Of a DNA stretch of 64,000 bases, positions 10,825 to 22,396 are shown in pieces. The notes beneath the pieces were generated by a model. It saw only the letters and a program-made list of their open reading frames with translations. It had not been told where the DNA came from and searched no databases. Every line of letters starts with the position of its first letter. The stretch's first letter is position 1. This stretch comes from Ectobius pallidus. Lineage: Eukaryota > Arthropoda > Insecta > Blattodea > Ectobiidae. The stretch is taken from contig CAXKWD010000004.1 of NCBI GenBank assembly GCA_964059195.1, positions 124,778,043 through 124,842,042 of the forward strand, in the 5' to 3' direction. The translations under genes were made by a program, and so were the position numbers.

Positions 10825-12755
10825 AAGAATTTGTAGATGAAATCATACAACAAAATCAGTACTTGGTGCTCGTTAGCCAAGATATCCAAGGAGCCTTTGA
10901 CTCGGCATGGTGGCCGAGCATTATGAAAACTCTGCGGGTATTCCAGTGCCCTAGAAATCTATATAGCCTTGCAGATAGCTATTTCAGTGAGAGATCAGCA
11001 GTACTCACAGTAAACAACATTCAACTGCAGAAGAACGTAACCAAAGGCTGCCCTCAAGGATCTTGTTGCGGCCCTGGCTTTTGGAATATCCACTATGACT
11101 CTCTACTCGGACTAGAATACACCAATAAAACTATTCTAGTCCGAGTAGAGAGTCATAGTGGATATTCCAAAAGCCAGGGCCGCAACAAGATCGCCGATGA
11201 CCTCATAGTACTCACAAAAGGTAACACTGTACTCGAAGCTGAAAATTATATCAACATTGAACTCCAAAAGATAGCCACCTGGGCTAAGAACAGCAAAACC
11301 AGATTTAACGAACAAAAGTCAAAAGCAATGTTAATTACACGAAGGAAACGTCGGGAAAATAGAGACATACACGTCTACCTCGACCACAGAAAACTAGAAC
11401 AAGTCGACAAAATTAAATATCTGGGCATCGTCATGGATAAAAGGTTTACATTCAACGAACACATTACTTATATAGCAGAAAGGTGCATAAGCCTGGTGAA
11501 CGCTCTTTCCAGAACTGCAAAAATAAATTGGGGACTAACTGACAAAGCATTAAGGACTATTTATAAAGGCGCGATCCTTCCACTGCTAACGTATAGAGCT
11601 CCGGTCCGGTCGAGATCTTTGAAAAAAAATTACAATCTTCAGAAACTCAAACGGGTACAACGATTGATAAACATTAGAGTAGCAAGATCTTTTCGCACTG
11701 CATCATATGAAGCACTATGCATTGTTACAGGACTTACTCCTATTGCCCTCAAGATACAGGAAGCTGTGAGTTTGTACTTTGTGAAAAAAAACGCATAGAC
11801 ACGGAGACCTTAACACTGACCACATCACACAGTATAAGAATTGGACACACCCGGCTGAACTTGTGGAAATCATAGACACCAGAGAAAGCACACAGTACGC
11901 ATACGAAATCTACACAGACGGAAGTAAGAGCGAGCTAGGTGTTGGAGCAGGAATAGTAGTATTCAGTGGCGACAAAATATCCCAAGAATTACAATTCAAA
12001 CTATTGCCTAGCTGCAGGCAGAACAACTTGCCATCATGAAAGCCATAGAATATATGAAAGAACTCAATCATATTACACCAGCGAACGAAAGAACCATAGC
12101 CATATATACAGACAGCAGAATCACCCTCGATTCCTTAAGGAACGGACGCAACCATAACAATCTCGTAGACGACATCAGAAAGAAACTGCGACTACTGCAA
12201 AATGACGGCTGGCATGTAAACTTCAGCTGGGTGAAGGCACATGTCGGGAACTATGGGAACGAGATAGCAGGCCGACTGGCGAAGCAGGCAGCGAGCAACG
12301 CTGACCTACAGATTAGTTACGCAAACATTCCATTAAGTGCAGTAAACAAACAACTAGCAGCCATCTCTAAGGAAAGATGGAAAGTAGAATGGGAATCTAC
12401 TACTAAAGGGCTCCATACCAAGTCATTCTTCCATAGCGTCCAAGACAGACTAAAATGCAAACTACGGATGACACCTAACTTGACCACCCTGTTAACCGGA
12501 CATGGAAGAATCAACAGCTACTTCTACCGCTTCAAAATTAAGGACAGTGCAACGTGCGTGTGTGGAACCGGGTACCAAACAGTTGACCACGTAATATATG
12601 TATGTGACAAATTACAAGCTCAAAGAAAGAAGTTGATAGCGTGTGTAAATAATAAAGGTGGAAAGTGGCCAGCTTCGAAGGCTGAACTAGGAGTGAAATA
12701 CATAAAATACTTAACAACGTTTGCAAGCACCATAGACTTAGACTCACTGCAATAA
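10825..12755 (+). pseudogene. R1/I-group LINE ORF2: reverse transcriptase plus RNase H, frameshifted
   Basis: The coding frame runs in from the truncation point. QDIQGAFDSAWW (about 10877-10912) is RT motif A and GCPQGSCCGP (about 11047) is motif B. KIADDLIVL (about 11188) is motif C, where F/Y-A-D-D is usual, so the first residue is changed. RT ends at 11798 after an A8 run where a frameshift occurs. In the shifted frame an RNase H domain begins (YTDGSKSELG near 11908). A second shift near 12010-12025 leads into the 239-codon frame 12036-12755, with the RNase H parts QAEQLAIMKA, YTDSRIT and VKAHVGNYGNEIAGRLA, then a C-x-C...H-x4-C knuckle. Two shifts plus the inserted palindrome make it dead. 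An RNase H after RT fits the I/R1/LOA group; the exact clade is uncertain. Confidence 0.88.
11059..11192. repeat. Perfect 61-bp inverted repeat within the RT ORF
   Basis: Arms 11059-11119 and 11132-11192 are exact reverse complements, with a 12-base loop (CACCAATAAAAC). The right arm sits between TNKT and the ADD catalytic motif, replacing the usual few residues there with about 20 residues read from the antisense of the preceding coding sequence. The reading frame survives. Confidence 0.95.
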
Positions 12756-13047
12756 GAACAATATAACACGACTAATAATGGTAAACTATAACAAATAGTA
12801 TCAGGTAAAGAACATTAGCTACCAAATATTATAATTACTAAGGAAAAGAAGTCAAATTAGCATGTAGTATTACTTAACTTAGTAATGGAACATGCTGTAT
12901 TCTATAATAAAAAATAAAAAATACTTGTATTAAGTAATTTATGGGCAGACTTAAAAAAATTATACAATTTTCCTTTTCTTAATCAATGGGGGGGGGGGGG
13001 GTTCAAACCCCCAAACCCCCCCCCCTCGGTACGCCTATGGTATCTGT

Positions 13048-14289
13048 GACAAATTTTGAAACGATATAATTCTTTAAAATAAATTAAACTACGTTTTCAG
13101 TACTAAAAATGCAGGTATAACTTGTTATAACTTGAGTATCACAGAGAAAGAGGATTTATTTGCAGTGTTCTACGCCTAAGGAGGTGGCCTGTTCGAAGCG
13201 ACACGATGAAGATCATTACGGTATCCCTGAAGTTCGAGTTCAAGGCAGAGAAGACCGTGAATATGAAATTAACCATGCCACGTCAATTAATGTACTGTGT
13301 TGCATCAGTGACAAATTGATACAGTAAAGCACTGATAATTTGATCAACTTCACACCGTGACATTAATAGGCTATATCAAATTAATAAAATATTACCTGTC
13401 AAATTTTTAAAATACTGATACATATAATATATCATATTAAGATATATTATTTTATATTATCTTATTATATATACTTTTATTATACATTATATTATATGAA
13501 AATGCTGTAGAAAAAAAAATTACCACAAGCCATGGGTACAAACCGACAGGCAAGGCATGAGGTGAAGAAATAACATAATTTTATTTATATGCAGTTTATT
13601 TTTATGCATTGAATTTCAAGGTGTGTTGCCATCTCTTTTCTATCGTAATGCATCTCCGTCAGTAGTCGTTTTTGTGCACAGCAAGAAAGTTAACCTTAAA
13701 TAATTGGAATCATAATTAAAACAGTGAGTTTGTGTAGTTGGATTAACCTTGTATTTTTCAAACAACAGAGAATTGGACTTCGCTTCGGATCTGACATCTC
13801 TTCAGCTACCTTCACGCGTGACCACTTGGTTCTGGCGACTACTGGTGACTCAACCGGTTGAAATCACAAAAAGTTGAAGAAAAAGAACTACAAGGCCTGG
13901 AACATGGGCTAGTTTTGCTACATCAGAAAAGAATTTCTATCGCATGTTGGTCGCTATGAGGAACTGCAACAATGTTTGCTTCTTCAATATTTGTATGGAA
14001 CTTGCAAAGTAACGTTGAATGCTCCGTTCACCCAGAGTTTACATATACACATGTGCAATATTATCCTCCCACACAGTAATAGGCCTAAGTAGTAAGCTTC
14101 TGAAAATCTATTGTCGTATCACCTAGGAATAGATTTCGATGTAACTTAAGTAGATCTCTATTGAAGAAGCTGAAATCAAGAATTATATTTTGTACCATCT
14201 CCGTGTTTCACGATGTGTAGATTTGAGAAATTGACCTCTTATCTTCTATATCTTATAGTTTGTTCGGGAGGGGTTCAAAGGGTCAAGTA
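13048..14289. other. No gene recognised
   Basis: AT-rich sequence with a very AT-rich patch at 13420-13500. No frame, terminal repeat or tRNA-like head seen. Confidence 0.45.
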
Positions 14290-14417
14290 GCCGTCGCGAT
14301 GGCTCATGATTAGCGCGTGAACCTGACATGCAAGTCGTCCCGGGTTCAAATCCCGAGGCAGGCGGGCGTGTCATTCGTGGTGGACGTAACCGAGTGTAGT
14401 TTTTTTCCTTTTTTTTT

Positions 14418-14462
<45 letters not shown>

Positions 14463-14876
14463 TTCTCTCGGGGATCCTGCCGTGTTCCCCATTCATTCCA
14501 CCAACACTCTCCACTTCATCTTTCACTTTCCCCCCTTCAACATCCCGTTTCCTTTCCCGGTTTGCTGTATGCCCCCGCTGCAGCACCTGCTGTGGGCCTC
14601 TCCTGTAACTTCCCGTGGCTTGTGGTCATGAAGTTGCTGGATGGTGTGCCGCCAACCTGGGGGCTCTATTTCCCAAGAGGTACCGAGGCATGGTAAAGGT
14701 AACTGTCAGAGTTCCGTGGGGGCTCGCGGTGAGGTCTGTTGACATTGGGCATGCACATTACCCCATTACCGGAGGCTGGCACAATGGGCGGGCCGAATGG
14801 CAGAAGTGTTTAGGGTCATTCTCAACCCACCTCCTCCCCCTTCAGGGGACTGTTCCTATTCTATCCCATCTTACAG
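14290..14876 (+). mobile_element. Long tRNA-derived SINE
   Basis: The tRNA-like head has an A-box-like TGGCTCATGATTAGCGCG and a B-box GGTTCAAATCC at about 14342. It is followed by an internal (TTTC)n run and a GC-rich body. A partial second copy lies inverted at 9288-9458. Possible target duplications GGGTCAAGTAG and GGGTAAAGTCG are imperfect (9 of 11), so the ends are approximate. The 104- and 88-codon frames across it are not genes. Confidence 0.65.
14417..14461. repeat. (TTTC)n microsatellite inside SINE
   Basis: About eleven TTTC units after a T-rich lead, within the SINE. Confidence 0.9.
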
Positions 14877-14879
14877 GGT

Positions 14880-16599
14880 AAAGTCGTCTCAGTTTCATGT
14901 CCTTGCGCACTGTAACTTAATACTTAAAAAAAATAAACAGTTATATTGTGATCATTAATACACTATAATTAATATATAGCACAATCTAATACTTTCAGGC
15001 CTAGGCCCATATTTTAGTATACATAAATATTTTCCTAGTTATCACAACTAAAAATCAAGTTTGAAAAACAAGTTTATCTAAGCCTTGTGAAAGGCCTACT
15101 ATACTAGTCTAGGCTAATTCTATATCTTTCCCGTTTCATGTCGCTGAAGTTTTAGAAGAAGTGTTCTCCGTTGCGCTGAAGAGTTGAAGCCATTTGTTAG
15201 TACTAGTTTATTTAATATTATGAAGACAGATATCTGCACACACATGCACACACAAACATAAATATTTACATATAGGCTTATACATACACACTTAGGCCTA
15301 TATGCCTATTAAATATAATAATTTATGCGTTATACAGAAATTTTTATTAGTCTTAACATTCGGGGGATTTACATTCAGGTGGTCACTGGTTCAAATCCTA
15401 AGGCCGAGTTACCTGAGTGTGACTTTTTCAAGGTTTCTAACCTCTCGCATTTGTGAATGCCTGATTGGAGTCCACTTTACAGAACGACCATAAATTTAAC
15501 AACTCCGCTAATTGGCACTGGCCGTTAAGTAGACCTAACACGAAACGGAGGTAAAAAGGGAAAGAAAATATAATTTTGTTTTTCTTTATTATTCTATTCG
15601 TGCTAATATATTGCATTATACATCTGCATTATTTTTGTTTCAACAGTGCATGCATTGGTGAAATTCCTTATATACTATAGAGGAAAAATTATCTTGAAAG
15701 CCAGTCATTAGACAGGCCTAATTAATTATCTTTAATTGTGGTTAGTAATAATGAGGTTGTAGTAATAACTTATCCCTATTGGTCTCAGGGCCTTAATTCT
15801 AGCCGTATTCAAAAGCAAATAAATACATTTATTCTGGCCCTTCACTACCCCACAGCTAACAACAATCTTCAAGTGTAAAATGAAAGAGAGATAACTTACG
15901 AAGCTCCAGAATTCAGTGAACATAATATCACATAATGCTGGAATGGTTATGATTCAATCAATGTTGGTTTTGTTTCAGTCATTACAGAGACACATGATAG
16001 GCCTATTGTAATGATTACAAAGACTCGTATCACCAATGAAGGTTATTAACAATAATTAACTTTGTAAGTAATATATTCATGATTCTGTGAAAAAAGTAAT
16101 AAAGGAATCACTTTTGAAATAACATTTAGCTTTCTCAAAGTCAAAGTAGTGGATATTAATTTTTACGGCCAATGTTGATGGCTGAAGAACAAAGAGCTTC
16201 ACATGTCCCGACCAAAAGACAGTATTATAGACTCCATTCCCTCTCCTAATTTAGCTGACCTTACAAAGTAATAAAAGCCGTCATATAAGATATTAAATTT
16301 ATTACTCCTAACATAAAAATTGCATTTTAAGTCCGCCTTTCAAGATTTCAAAAGAATGGACCATTACCTTTTACTGTCGTCCGCATATATCCAAGGCATC
16401 ACAAAGAATTTGGTTTTCTAAATTGCTTTGCGCGAAATGCTTGTTAGCGCTTAGCATCTCAACTATGAAGTACGGTATATATTTAGTACAAAATTTGACG
16501 TGTTTATTCATACATTAAAACTGTGAAAAAGAGAAGTTACAGCCTGACAGAAAATATTTCATTCACCCAGATGACACGTATGTGATATTTGTGTTATGT
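14880..16599. other. No gene; possible tRNA-like relic at 15360-15480
   Basis: AT-rich sequence. Around 15380 a B-box-like GGTTCAAATCC is followed by a GC-richer stretch, suggesting an old SINE without definable ends. Several TAGGCCTA words lie at 15290-16000. Confidence 0.4.
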
Positions 16600-16872
16600 A
16601 GATATCTAGATTAATTAATTAGATAATTAATTTCTTTTTTATCATTTTCTTAAAATTCTTTCATATTATTCAGTGTGTCATTTTAATGTATCTTAAATCA
16701 TTTCATGTGTTATGTTGTGTTCTTTTAATGTATTTTGTGTTACTTATTATGTTATATTGTAATAATTAATGTAAGTTACTATTAGTCCCTGGTGAAGTGG
16801 AAGAAAAGACCTTACGGTCTTAACTTCTCCAGGTTAAATAAACTATTATTATTATTATTATTATTATTATAA
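16600..16872 (+). mobile_element. LINE 3' untranslated end with (ATT)n tail
   Basis: A T-rich stretch leads into CCTGGTGAAGTGGAAGAAAA, a small hairpin (AAGACCTTACGGTCTT), AACTTCTCCAGGTTAAATAAA and an (ATT)n tail. This is the usual form of insect LINE 3' ends with trinucleotide tails, from memory. No coding part is left. Confidence 0.5.
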
Positions 16873-17184
16873 TAGATTCTATAAAATTAGTGGTATCTGA
16901 AATTATTGAATTGTCACACAAAGCACAAAGACTCCAGTCCCACGATTTTCACAACAACAAAAAAGTTAGTTATATATTTATTCCTAAAGTTATACGAAGA
17001 ATCCGAGAAACATCTTGGTGATGGGAGATCAAAGAAGCAATGGATTAACTTATTACTGACAGGTAATTATATTAATTTGTCTTTAGAAGAAGATTTGTGT
17101 ACTACGAAAATCGAACCAGGAACTAAAACTCATGAGATAGATATGTTCTTGCAGGGTTGTAGATGCACTAGTGTGTGTAATGAG

Positions 17185-18044
17185 TAGGGCCCGGATTTTT
17201 ATGTGCTAAAAAACTTTAAAATATTTATTTTTTATGTGCTAAAAATGTTAAAAAATGTGCTAAAATTTTAAAAATATGTGCTAAAACTTAAAAAACTTAA
17301 AAAAATGAGAAAAGAAACAAAAACACCAGAATGTTCGTAACTTACTAGAACAAATTATATTGAAACTCGCCAACATCAGATGTAAAATGCTGACAGGAGT
17401 TGCAGTGCACAACAAATGTCATTTCCAGATTATGGATCACAAATCCTTGTCCATTATCCGAGAATAATGCCTTATATTGAGAAAAGGAATGTTCTACATC
17501 ACACGATGTTAACCTTGCATATTTGAAGGGGGGTAGATCACTAAACACACACACACACAATCAATTAGATTATGTTTTGGCCTTCCAAAACTTGAGCGAC
17601 TTTGCCACCATTTTTCTCAATCATACCTTTAAATTTTGTTCTTAGAACTTCTATTTTCGAACCTGAGATAGTGTTAAGTTGCCTTTCAACGTTTTGTATG
17701 TCTTTAAGTGAATTACGCAATGTTGAGATTGGGTTCTGTTCTGTTCTTCCCTGATAATAACTCTCACCTCATTGCAAGTGAAGCATTTGTGTTGAATTCT
17801 TTCGAGATACAAATTTTTGTTGTAAAATGTTAAAAGAGAATGAGGAAAAGTACTAAAATATTTATTTATGGAGAATATATCGAAAATATTTATTCACATA
17901 ACTTTTTTTGTAAAATATGTGTTTTTATGTGAAATAAAATTTGGAATTTGCGTTTGTCGGACCTCGATTTGGATAATAAACTTTGTTTTAGGAATGTACG
18001 CATGAGGAAAAAAAACATTTTTTTACATACAAATCCGGGCCCTA
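17185..18044. mobile_element. hAT-like MITE of the AGGGCCCGG family
   Basis: Ends TAGGGCCCGGATTTTTATG and, inverted, TAGGGCCCGGATTTGTATG, with a perfect 8-bp target duplication GTAATGAG (17177-17184, 18045-18052). Internal left part has repeated ATGTGCTAAAA units. No transposase frame. Same family as 9093-10002 and 30134-39198. Confidence 0.9.
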
Positions 18045-18339
18045 GTAATGAGGTATCTAGGGGGTCTAGAGTGATATCTGGAAAGGCATTGTTTTGGGAA
18101 GGGAAATAGTTTTTGCGTCAGCGTACGAAGCTGAATACTCGGTTCGACTCCCAACCAATTTTTTTTCTCTATAGAGTATATTTACTGTTTCTCGGATGTA
18201 GGAATGAATTGTAAAAATGTCTCACCAATAGTAAGTGTTTATTGACGAATCCTACCTCTGCATCGGATGAGGAATATAGGCTATTATGGATCTTACAGAC
18301 TTACTTAAATGATCCGTAATGTATTAATTTATCCCTTGC

Positions 18340-18541
18340 ATTGGCTACAGCCTTTACAGGTAGTGTAGTGCCTCTCTGAATCCGAAGATCGCGGGTGCAA
18401 TTCTGGCTGAGGTCGATGGCACGTAATTTTCTGGACAAAATTCCTCAGCCCTTTCATGTCCATGTAATTTCTTAGTTTCCTCTAGCTGGTTGTCAAGGTG
18501 AAGGGCTTACCACCTGACCCTCTGTCTTTTATGGTAAAATC
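18340..18541 (+). mobile_element. SINE fragment, family of 57316-57700
   Basis: Shares CTGGACAAAATTCCTCAGCCC, CTTAGTTTCC and GGGCTTACCACCTG with the reverse complement of the SINE at 57316-57700. The head is diverged (CGCGGGTGCAATTCTGGC in the B-box region). Ends are not clear. Confidence 0.6.
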
Positions 18542-18833
18542 AGCATAACTAAATTAGTCGTCGTTAATGAAAACTCCGTTCGGAGGCCCTATACTCCTTG
18601 CACGGATTAAAAAAGATGTAATCCATCCATGTTAAACCACTACTTGCGGATTCATTGTTCGGTTGAAAAGGATCCTACATGGTTAGCTTAATGTACTTTT
18701 CGTAATTCATCAGTGTCTGACCAGAGGAATGGGCTTTTATTGCAACGAATTCAGTGACCAAATAAGCAAATATTCTATACCCGTGCCATTCTATGCGTTA
18801 TGCCCGTGCTCTAAGGGCATAAATATATTTTGT

Positions 18834-19045
18834 GGCCATCCCCGCGGCTGAGTGGTGAGACCGCTCGCCTTCCACCGCTGGGACCCAAGATCGAATCTCG
18901 GTGGATCCATGTGGAATTTGTGGCGGACAAAATGGGGTGGGGGCAGGTTTTATAGGGGTGGTCCTGTTTCCCCTGCAATATATCATTCCACTGTTGTTCC
19001 ATTCATCAAAGTATGACCATTTGGTTGCAATAAAGAATTATTATT
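18834..19045 (+). mobile_element. Complete tRNA-derived SINE
   Basis: 212 bp starting GGCCATCCCCGCGGCTGAGTGG (A-box region), B-box-like GATCGAATCTC, and ending TTGCAATAAAGAATTATTATT. Flanked by ATAAATATATTTTGT (18819-18833) and ATAAATACATTTTGT (19046-19060), a 15-bp target duplication with one mismatch. Same family as 5437-6343. Confidence 0.85.
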
Positions 19046-19161
19046 ATAAATACATTTTGTCATAGCCTGGAGGTAAAAAGACAACACACGAAGTCTGTAA
19101 TAGCAGATCACTAAGGCGATAGATAAAAGATAATCGCGAGATACCAGCAAAGTATGGAATT

Positions 19162-19846
19162 CAGGGGCGTATTCAGAGGGGGGGCTGAGGGGGCTGCAGC
19201 CCCCCCCCCAAACGTTAGGTCATGCTAATATGTTGCACATGAGGGCACTTTAATTTCATAGATTGTAAACAGTTTAATTGCAATTGTAGAAAATTCAGCC
19301 TGGTTCGAAAGTTCATGAAATGTCATCGTTTTCTCTGAGTCACCACAGACAATGCAGGGTGTAGTATAAATTCGTCTCGCCTCAAAATGAACAAAAGTAC
19401 TGTAGTCTACTTTTATTTTGCATTTTTCGGCATTTTATTCTTTACTAGTCCATTTTAGGAAATGTTCATCCTTTGTTACATTTTCCCTATTTTGTCTTCA
19501 GAATGAACTTTTCCAACATTACAGACAAAGCGATCTCATTTATGGCACATTCATGCATAAATATAGTGAACGTAAAATAATAATAGAAAGTATGATAATA
19601 AAGTAGAAACTTAAAAATATAAAATACTTAAATCTGGTCTATTGTTTATTTTTTTACACTACTTTTTAAAATATGTATTTAGAAATATTGAAATTTTTTC
19701 AATTCTTCTTGTCATATTTTCATAAATTTAAGGTCATTTTATAGGTCATTTTCAGGCATTTTTATGTCATCCACTTCTGAGCCCTATGATAATATTGTTA
19801 GGCTTATCACAGCCCCTCCCGAAAAAAAATCTTGGATACGCTCCTG
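19162..19846. mobile_element. hAT-like MITE with a second MITE inside
   Basis: Terminal inverted repeats CAGGGGCGTATTC and CAGGAGCGTATCC, with a perfect 8-bp target duplication ATGGAATT (19154-19161, 19847-19854). Inside the left end is a G-run/C-run hairpin (GGGGGGGCTGAGGGGGCTGC then a C run). The middle, about 19294-19795, closely matches 61369-61882 and ends in GAGCCCTA, so it appears to be a nested MITE of the GGGCCCGG family. A 62-codon frame here is not a gene. Confidence 0.85.
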
Positions 19847-19854
19847 ATGGAATT

Positions 19855-20318
19855 CATGGAAGAATTTAGAGTTCTTATTGGTGCAGCGTTAAGGGAACTC
19901 TATGTCACCTTTCATCAGTCAGATGCCTCTGTTAGTTTTGAAAAAAATGATTATATTTCATATGTATTTTTTATGGTATAGTCTCCCAGTTAACTGTCAC
20001 TCAATTTATGTGAGGGATCATGTTTAGATTCACTACCGAACAACTGTAATAGACACCGGTTAGCAAGTCTCCACTCGTCACACGATCGGACGTATAAGTA
20101 GCATGCTAAGCAAACAATAATACAAACAATTAATGAGTGCAAAATACGTTGCTCAATTCTCTCACGTCAGCTATTATTGAGGTTTTTAGGTTGACGAAAG
20201 AAACGGGTATGTACCATTCAAAAATCAATGCACAATCTCAAGGTTATAGGGATGTTACCGATCCGTATCCAGCGAAATCAGTCATTTTATTTTACCAAAA
20301 AATGCTGTCCCTACTGAT
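19855..20318. other. No gene recognised
   Basis: AT-rich sequence between two transposons; no supported feature. Confidence 0.4.
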
Positions 20319-21610
20319 AGGGATAGGCGTAAGGTGGTACATTTTCGAACATGGTACAATTCTGAACGGACTAAGATTTTTATCCATTTTGGGGTTTCAA
20401 ATGTTAGCCAACCTCTTTTTAAAAATATAGCGTCCATACTGATTGTTTTGTTGATCTGTATCCGCGAGAATGATGTTTTAAGTTGACTCATTCGGCCATA
20501 AAATATTATTTTCCAATCGAAGGTAAGAACTCCATGCTGGAAAAATGGCACGTTATAAAATTGCTTATAATCCCACGTTGTGTTACTGGAATACATTATT
20601 GAGGACCAATTTTTAACTCATACCAACAAATAGCGTAGTCTTTAATACGTAAGTCATTTGCACAACAATGGTCATTCGTGAGCGGAATTTGCAACTATGT
20701 ATAATTTACAAAAACTAGCTCGAGGTACAAATACGAACGGATTTTAGGTACAATTTCGAACAGTACTTTAACCCGCGATCGCTTGCATGGAAAAGCTGTT
20801 TTGCCATCACAGTATTCTGCATGTTTATTATTATTAACTGTGCCAGTCAAATATTTAAAGGATGGCATCACACAGCTTTCAACAGTGGTATTATTTCAAC
20901 GAAGATTTATGAACTGCACTTCCTCCGGATTGCTATTACATCTCAGCAATTATGCAATACAGAATAGCAATCAGAAATCGTTCTGGAGTTGTTAAGTATT
21001 TTTTATTATTGCTCTTGATGTTATGACAGACCCGCCTGCATGGTCTAGTGGTTGCTGATTACGGACCCGCAAGTCTGGGTTCGATCCCCGTTACCTCGAA
21101 TTTTTCTGAGGTAGGGCGATTTGGAACGGGGTGCATTCAGCCTCCTGACACCAACCGAAGAGCTAATTCATAAAGAAGTAGCGACTCCGGTTCAGTAAGC
21201 CATCAATAACTGACGTAGGAGTCGGCATGATGACCACATGCCCCAAACCTCTCATCTGCCTATTCAAAACGTGACAGTTCATTATTACGCTCATATTATT
21301 GATAAATAATAATAATAAAATATAATATTTGGAAGAAAGCAATTCGTTCGTTGAAAATGCCACTGTTCGAAATAGTACCCACTGGTGTTTAGAATTGTAC
21401 CTACTGTGGTACATTTTCGAACGATATTCTGGAAATGAAAGATTGATTGCCATGACCAATTTTACAGCTGTTTGACTTCCATATTTTTTTGAAGGGTCAA
21501 CTACATTGCCAACTTTGTGATTACGATACAGTTGAACTTGTCTTAAGTTTACTGTGTTCATAAAATAAGAATATTTGTTAAGTGTTCGAAAATGTACCAC
21601 CTTACCCTAT
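20319..21610. mobile_element. Putative terminal-inverted-repeat element
   Basis: GGTGGTACATTTTCGAAC occurs at 20333-20350 and inverted at 21584-21601, each preceded on the outside by a TAAG extension and an AGGGATAGG/ATAGGG block. A third direct copy of the core lies at 21406-21422. No target duplication could be defined and no transposase recognised. The 104- and 145-codon minus-strand frames inside show no known family. A SINE (21031-21275) lies inside. Confidence 0.5.
21031..21275 (+). mobile_element. tRNA-derived SINE
   Basis: Head CCCGCCTGCATGGTCTAGTGG, B-box GGTTCGATCCC, then TTTTTCTGAGGTAGGG, GGAACGGGGTGCATTCAGCC and CATGCCCCAAACC. A second copy of the family is at 41779-42054. Ends approximate; only a 6-bp TGACAG is shared by the flanks. 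Confidence 0.75.
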
Positions 21611-22043
21611 GCGATGTTTGTAAAGTATTCGTTCCGGATAACAGTTTATATAATACTAGCTTAACCCTGCAGTGCTCGCGCGCTGTTTTATGACGTAGAA
21701 GCTCGCGCGGCGTCTGAGAGACGCCGTTCAATTTTTACGTTGTTTTTATTGTTTTATGTTGTTTTGAGTGTTCATTTTGTTTATTGAGGGTTGTCATAGT
21801 TTATTTAATATTATTGAACATGTTTTGCATACATTGCTTAGTTAAAAATATGTGTATTAAGCCAATTTACTGAAAATGAGCATTTAACTAATCATATTGG
21901 ACACAATTCACTATTAGCACATTATGATTTTAATTAATTAACAATAAAACAATGTTGTTAGGCATGTAACCATTTCTAAATAATTTTCAAATATTATTGT
22001 CCTAAGACTGTGTAGGTATAACAACTTTTACTACTAGTTACTG

Positions 22044-22262
22044 ATCTCTTCTTATTCCATTTAGAAACTTTGTCCCGGCCTACGAAATATTTAGGCCTAA
22101 CACATTCACTATAATCATTATCATCATCTGCTTCTTGTTCATGTCCGTAAACTCACTTCTAGACTCCGCAATGTCTTCTTTAGGATCACTATCGCAATCA
22201 AGTTCAACATAATCATCTTCTTCTTCTAGCAACTTTGCACTATCTTCCAATCATTTGGATCA
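22044..22262 (-). pseudogene. piggyBac transposase N-terminal remnant
   Basis: Two minus-strand frames overlap. The first gives an acidic stretch (LLEEEDDYVELDCDSDPKED). The second, shifted, gives GHEQEADDDNDYSE followed by YFVGRDKVSKWNKK. An acidic N-terminus followed by an F/Y-x-G-[RK]-D-x-x-x-x-W motif is typical of piggyBac transposases. The catalytic DDD region is absent and a frameshift separates the two parts, so this is dead. Its position inside TTAA-flanked inverted repeats supports the assignment. Confidence 0.8.
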
Positions 22263-22396
22263 GAAAGATTACGATATTTCTTTTCCTTTCCACTCATTGC
22301 CAAGCCTAAAGATAAATAATTTCCATCAGAAAAGATTGGTATTGTAGGTTTATGATCACTAGTTTCTGCAAGAAATTTGTTTTAAACCAGTAACTT

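Larger units (their letters stand above)
10825..12920 (+). mobile_element. 5'-truncated R1-like non-LTR retrotransposon
   Basis: Flanked by a perfect 13-bp target duplication ATACTTGTATTAA (10812-10824 and 12921-12933). It starts mid-ORF2 in the reverse transcriptase domain and ends in an A-rich tail (ATAAAAAATAAAAA) after about 165 bp of 3' untranslated sequence. Insertion is into the left half of the hAT MITE, so it is younger than that MITE. Confidence 0.9.
10549..13039. mobile_element. hAT-like MITE carrying a nested LINE
   Basis: Left end CATAGGCGTAACC and right end, read inward, CATAGGCGTACCG form terminal inverted repeats. They are flanked by a perfect 8-bp target duplication GTATCTGT (10541-10548 and 13040-13047). 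Both ends continue into G-rich runs (left GGGGGGGGGG, right G then C runs around 12988-13025). Removing the nested LINE (10825-12920 plus one 13-bp duplication copy) leaves a non-coding element of about 382 bp. TIR form and duplication length point to the hAT superfamily; the mobilising transposase is not in the window. Confidence 0.85.

Noticed and set aside
21163..21600. 145-codon minus-strand frame
   Set aside because: Its 3' part is the SINE at 21031-21275 and its start overlaps a terminal inverted repeat; no known family.
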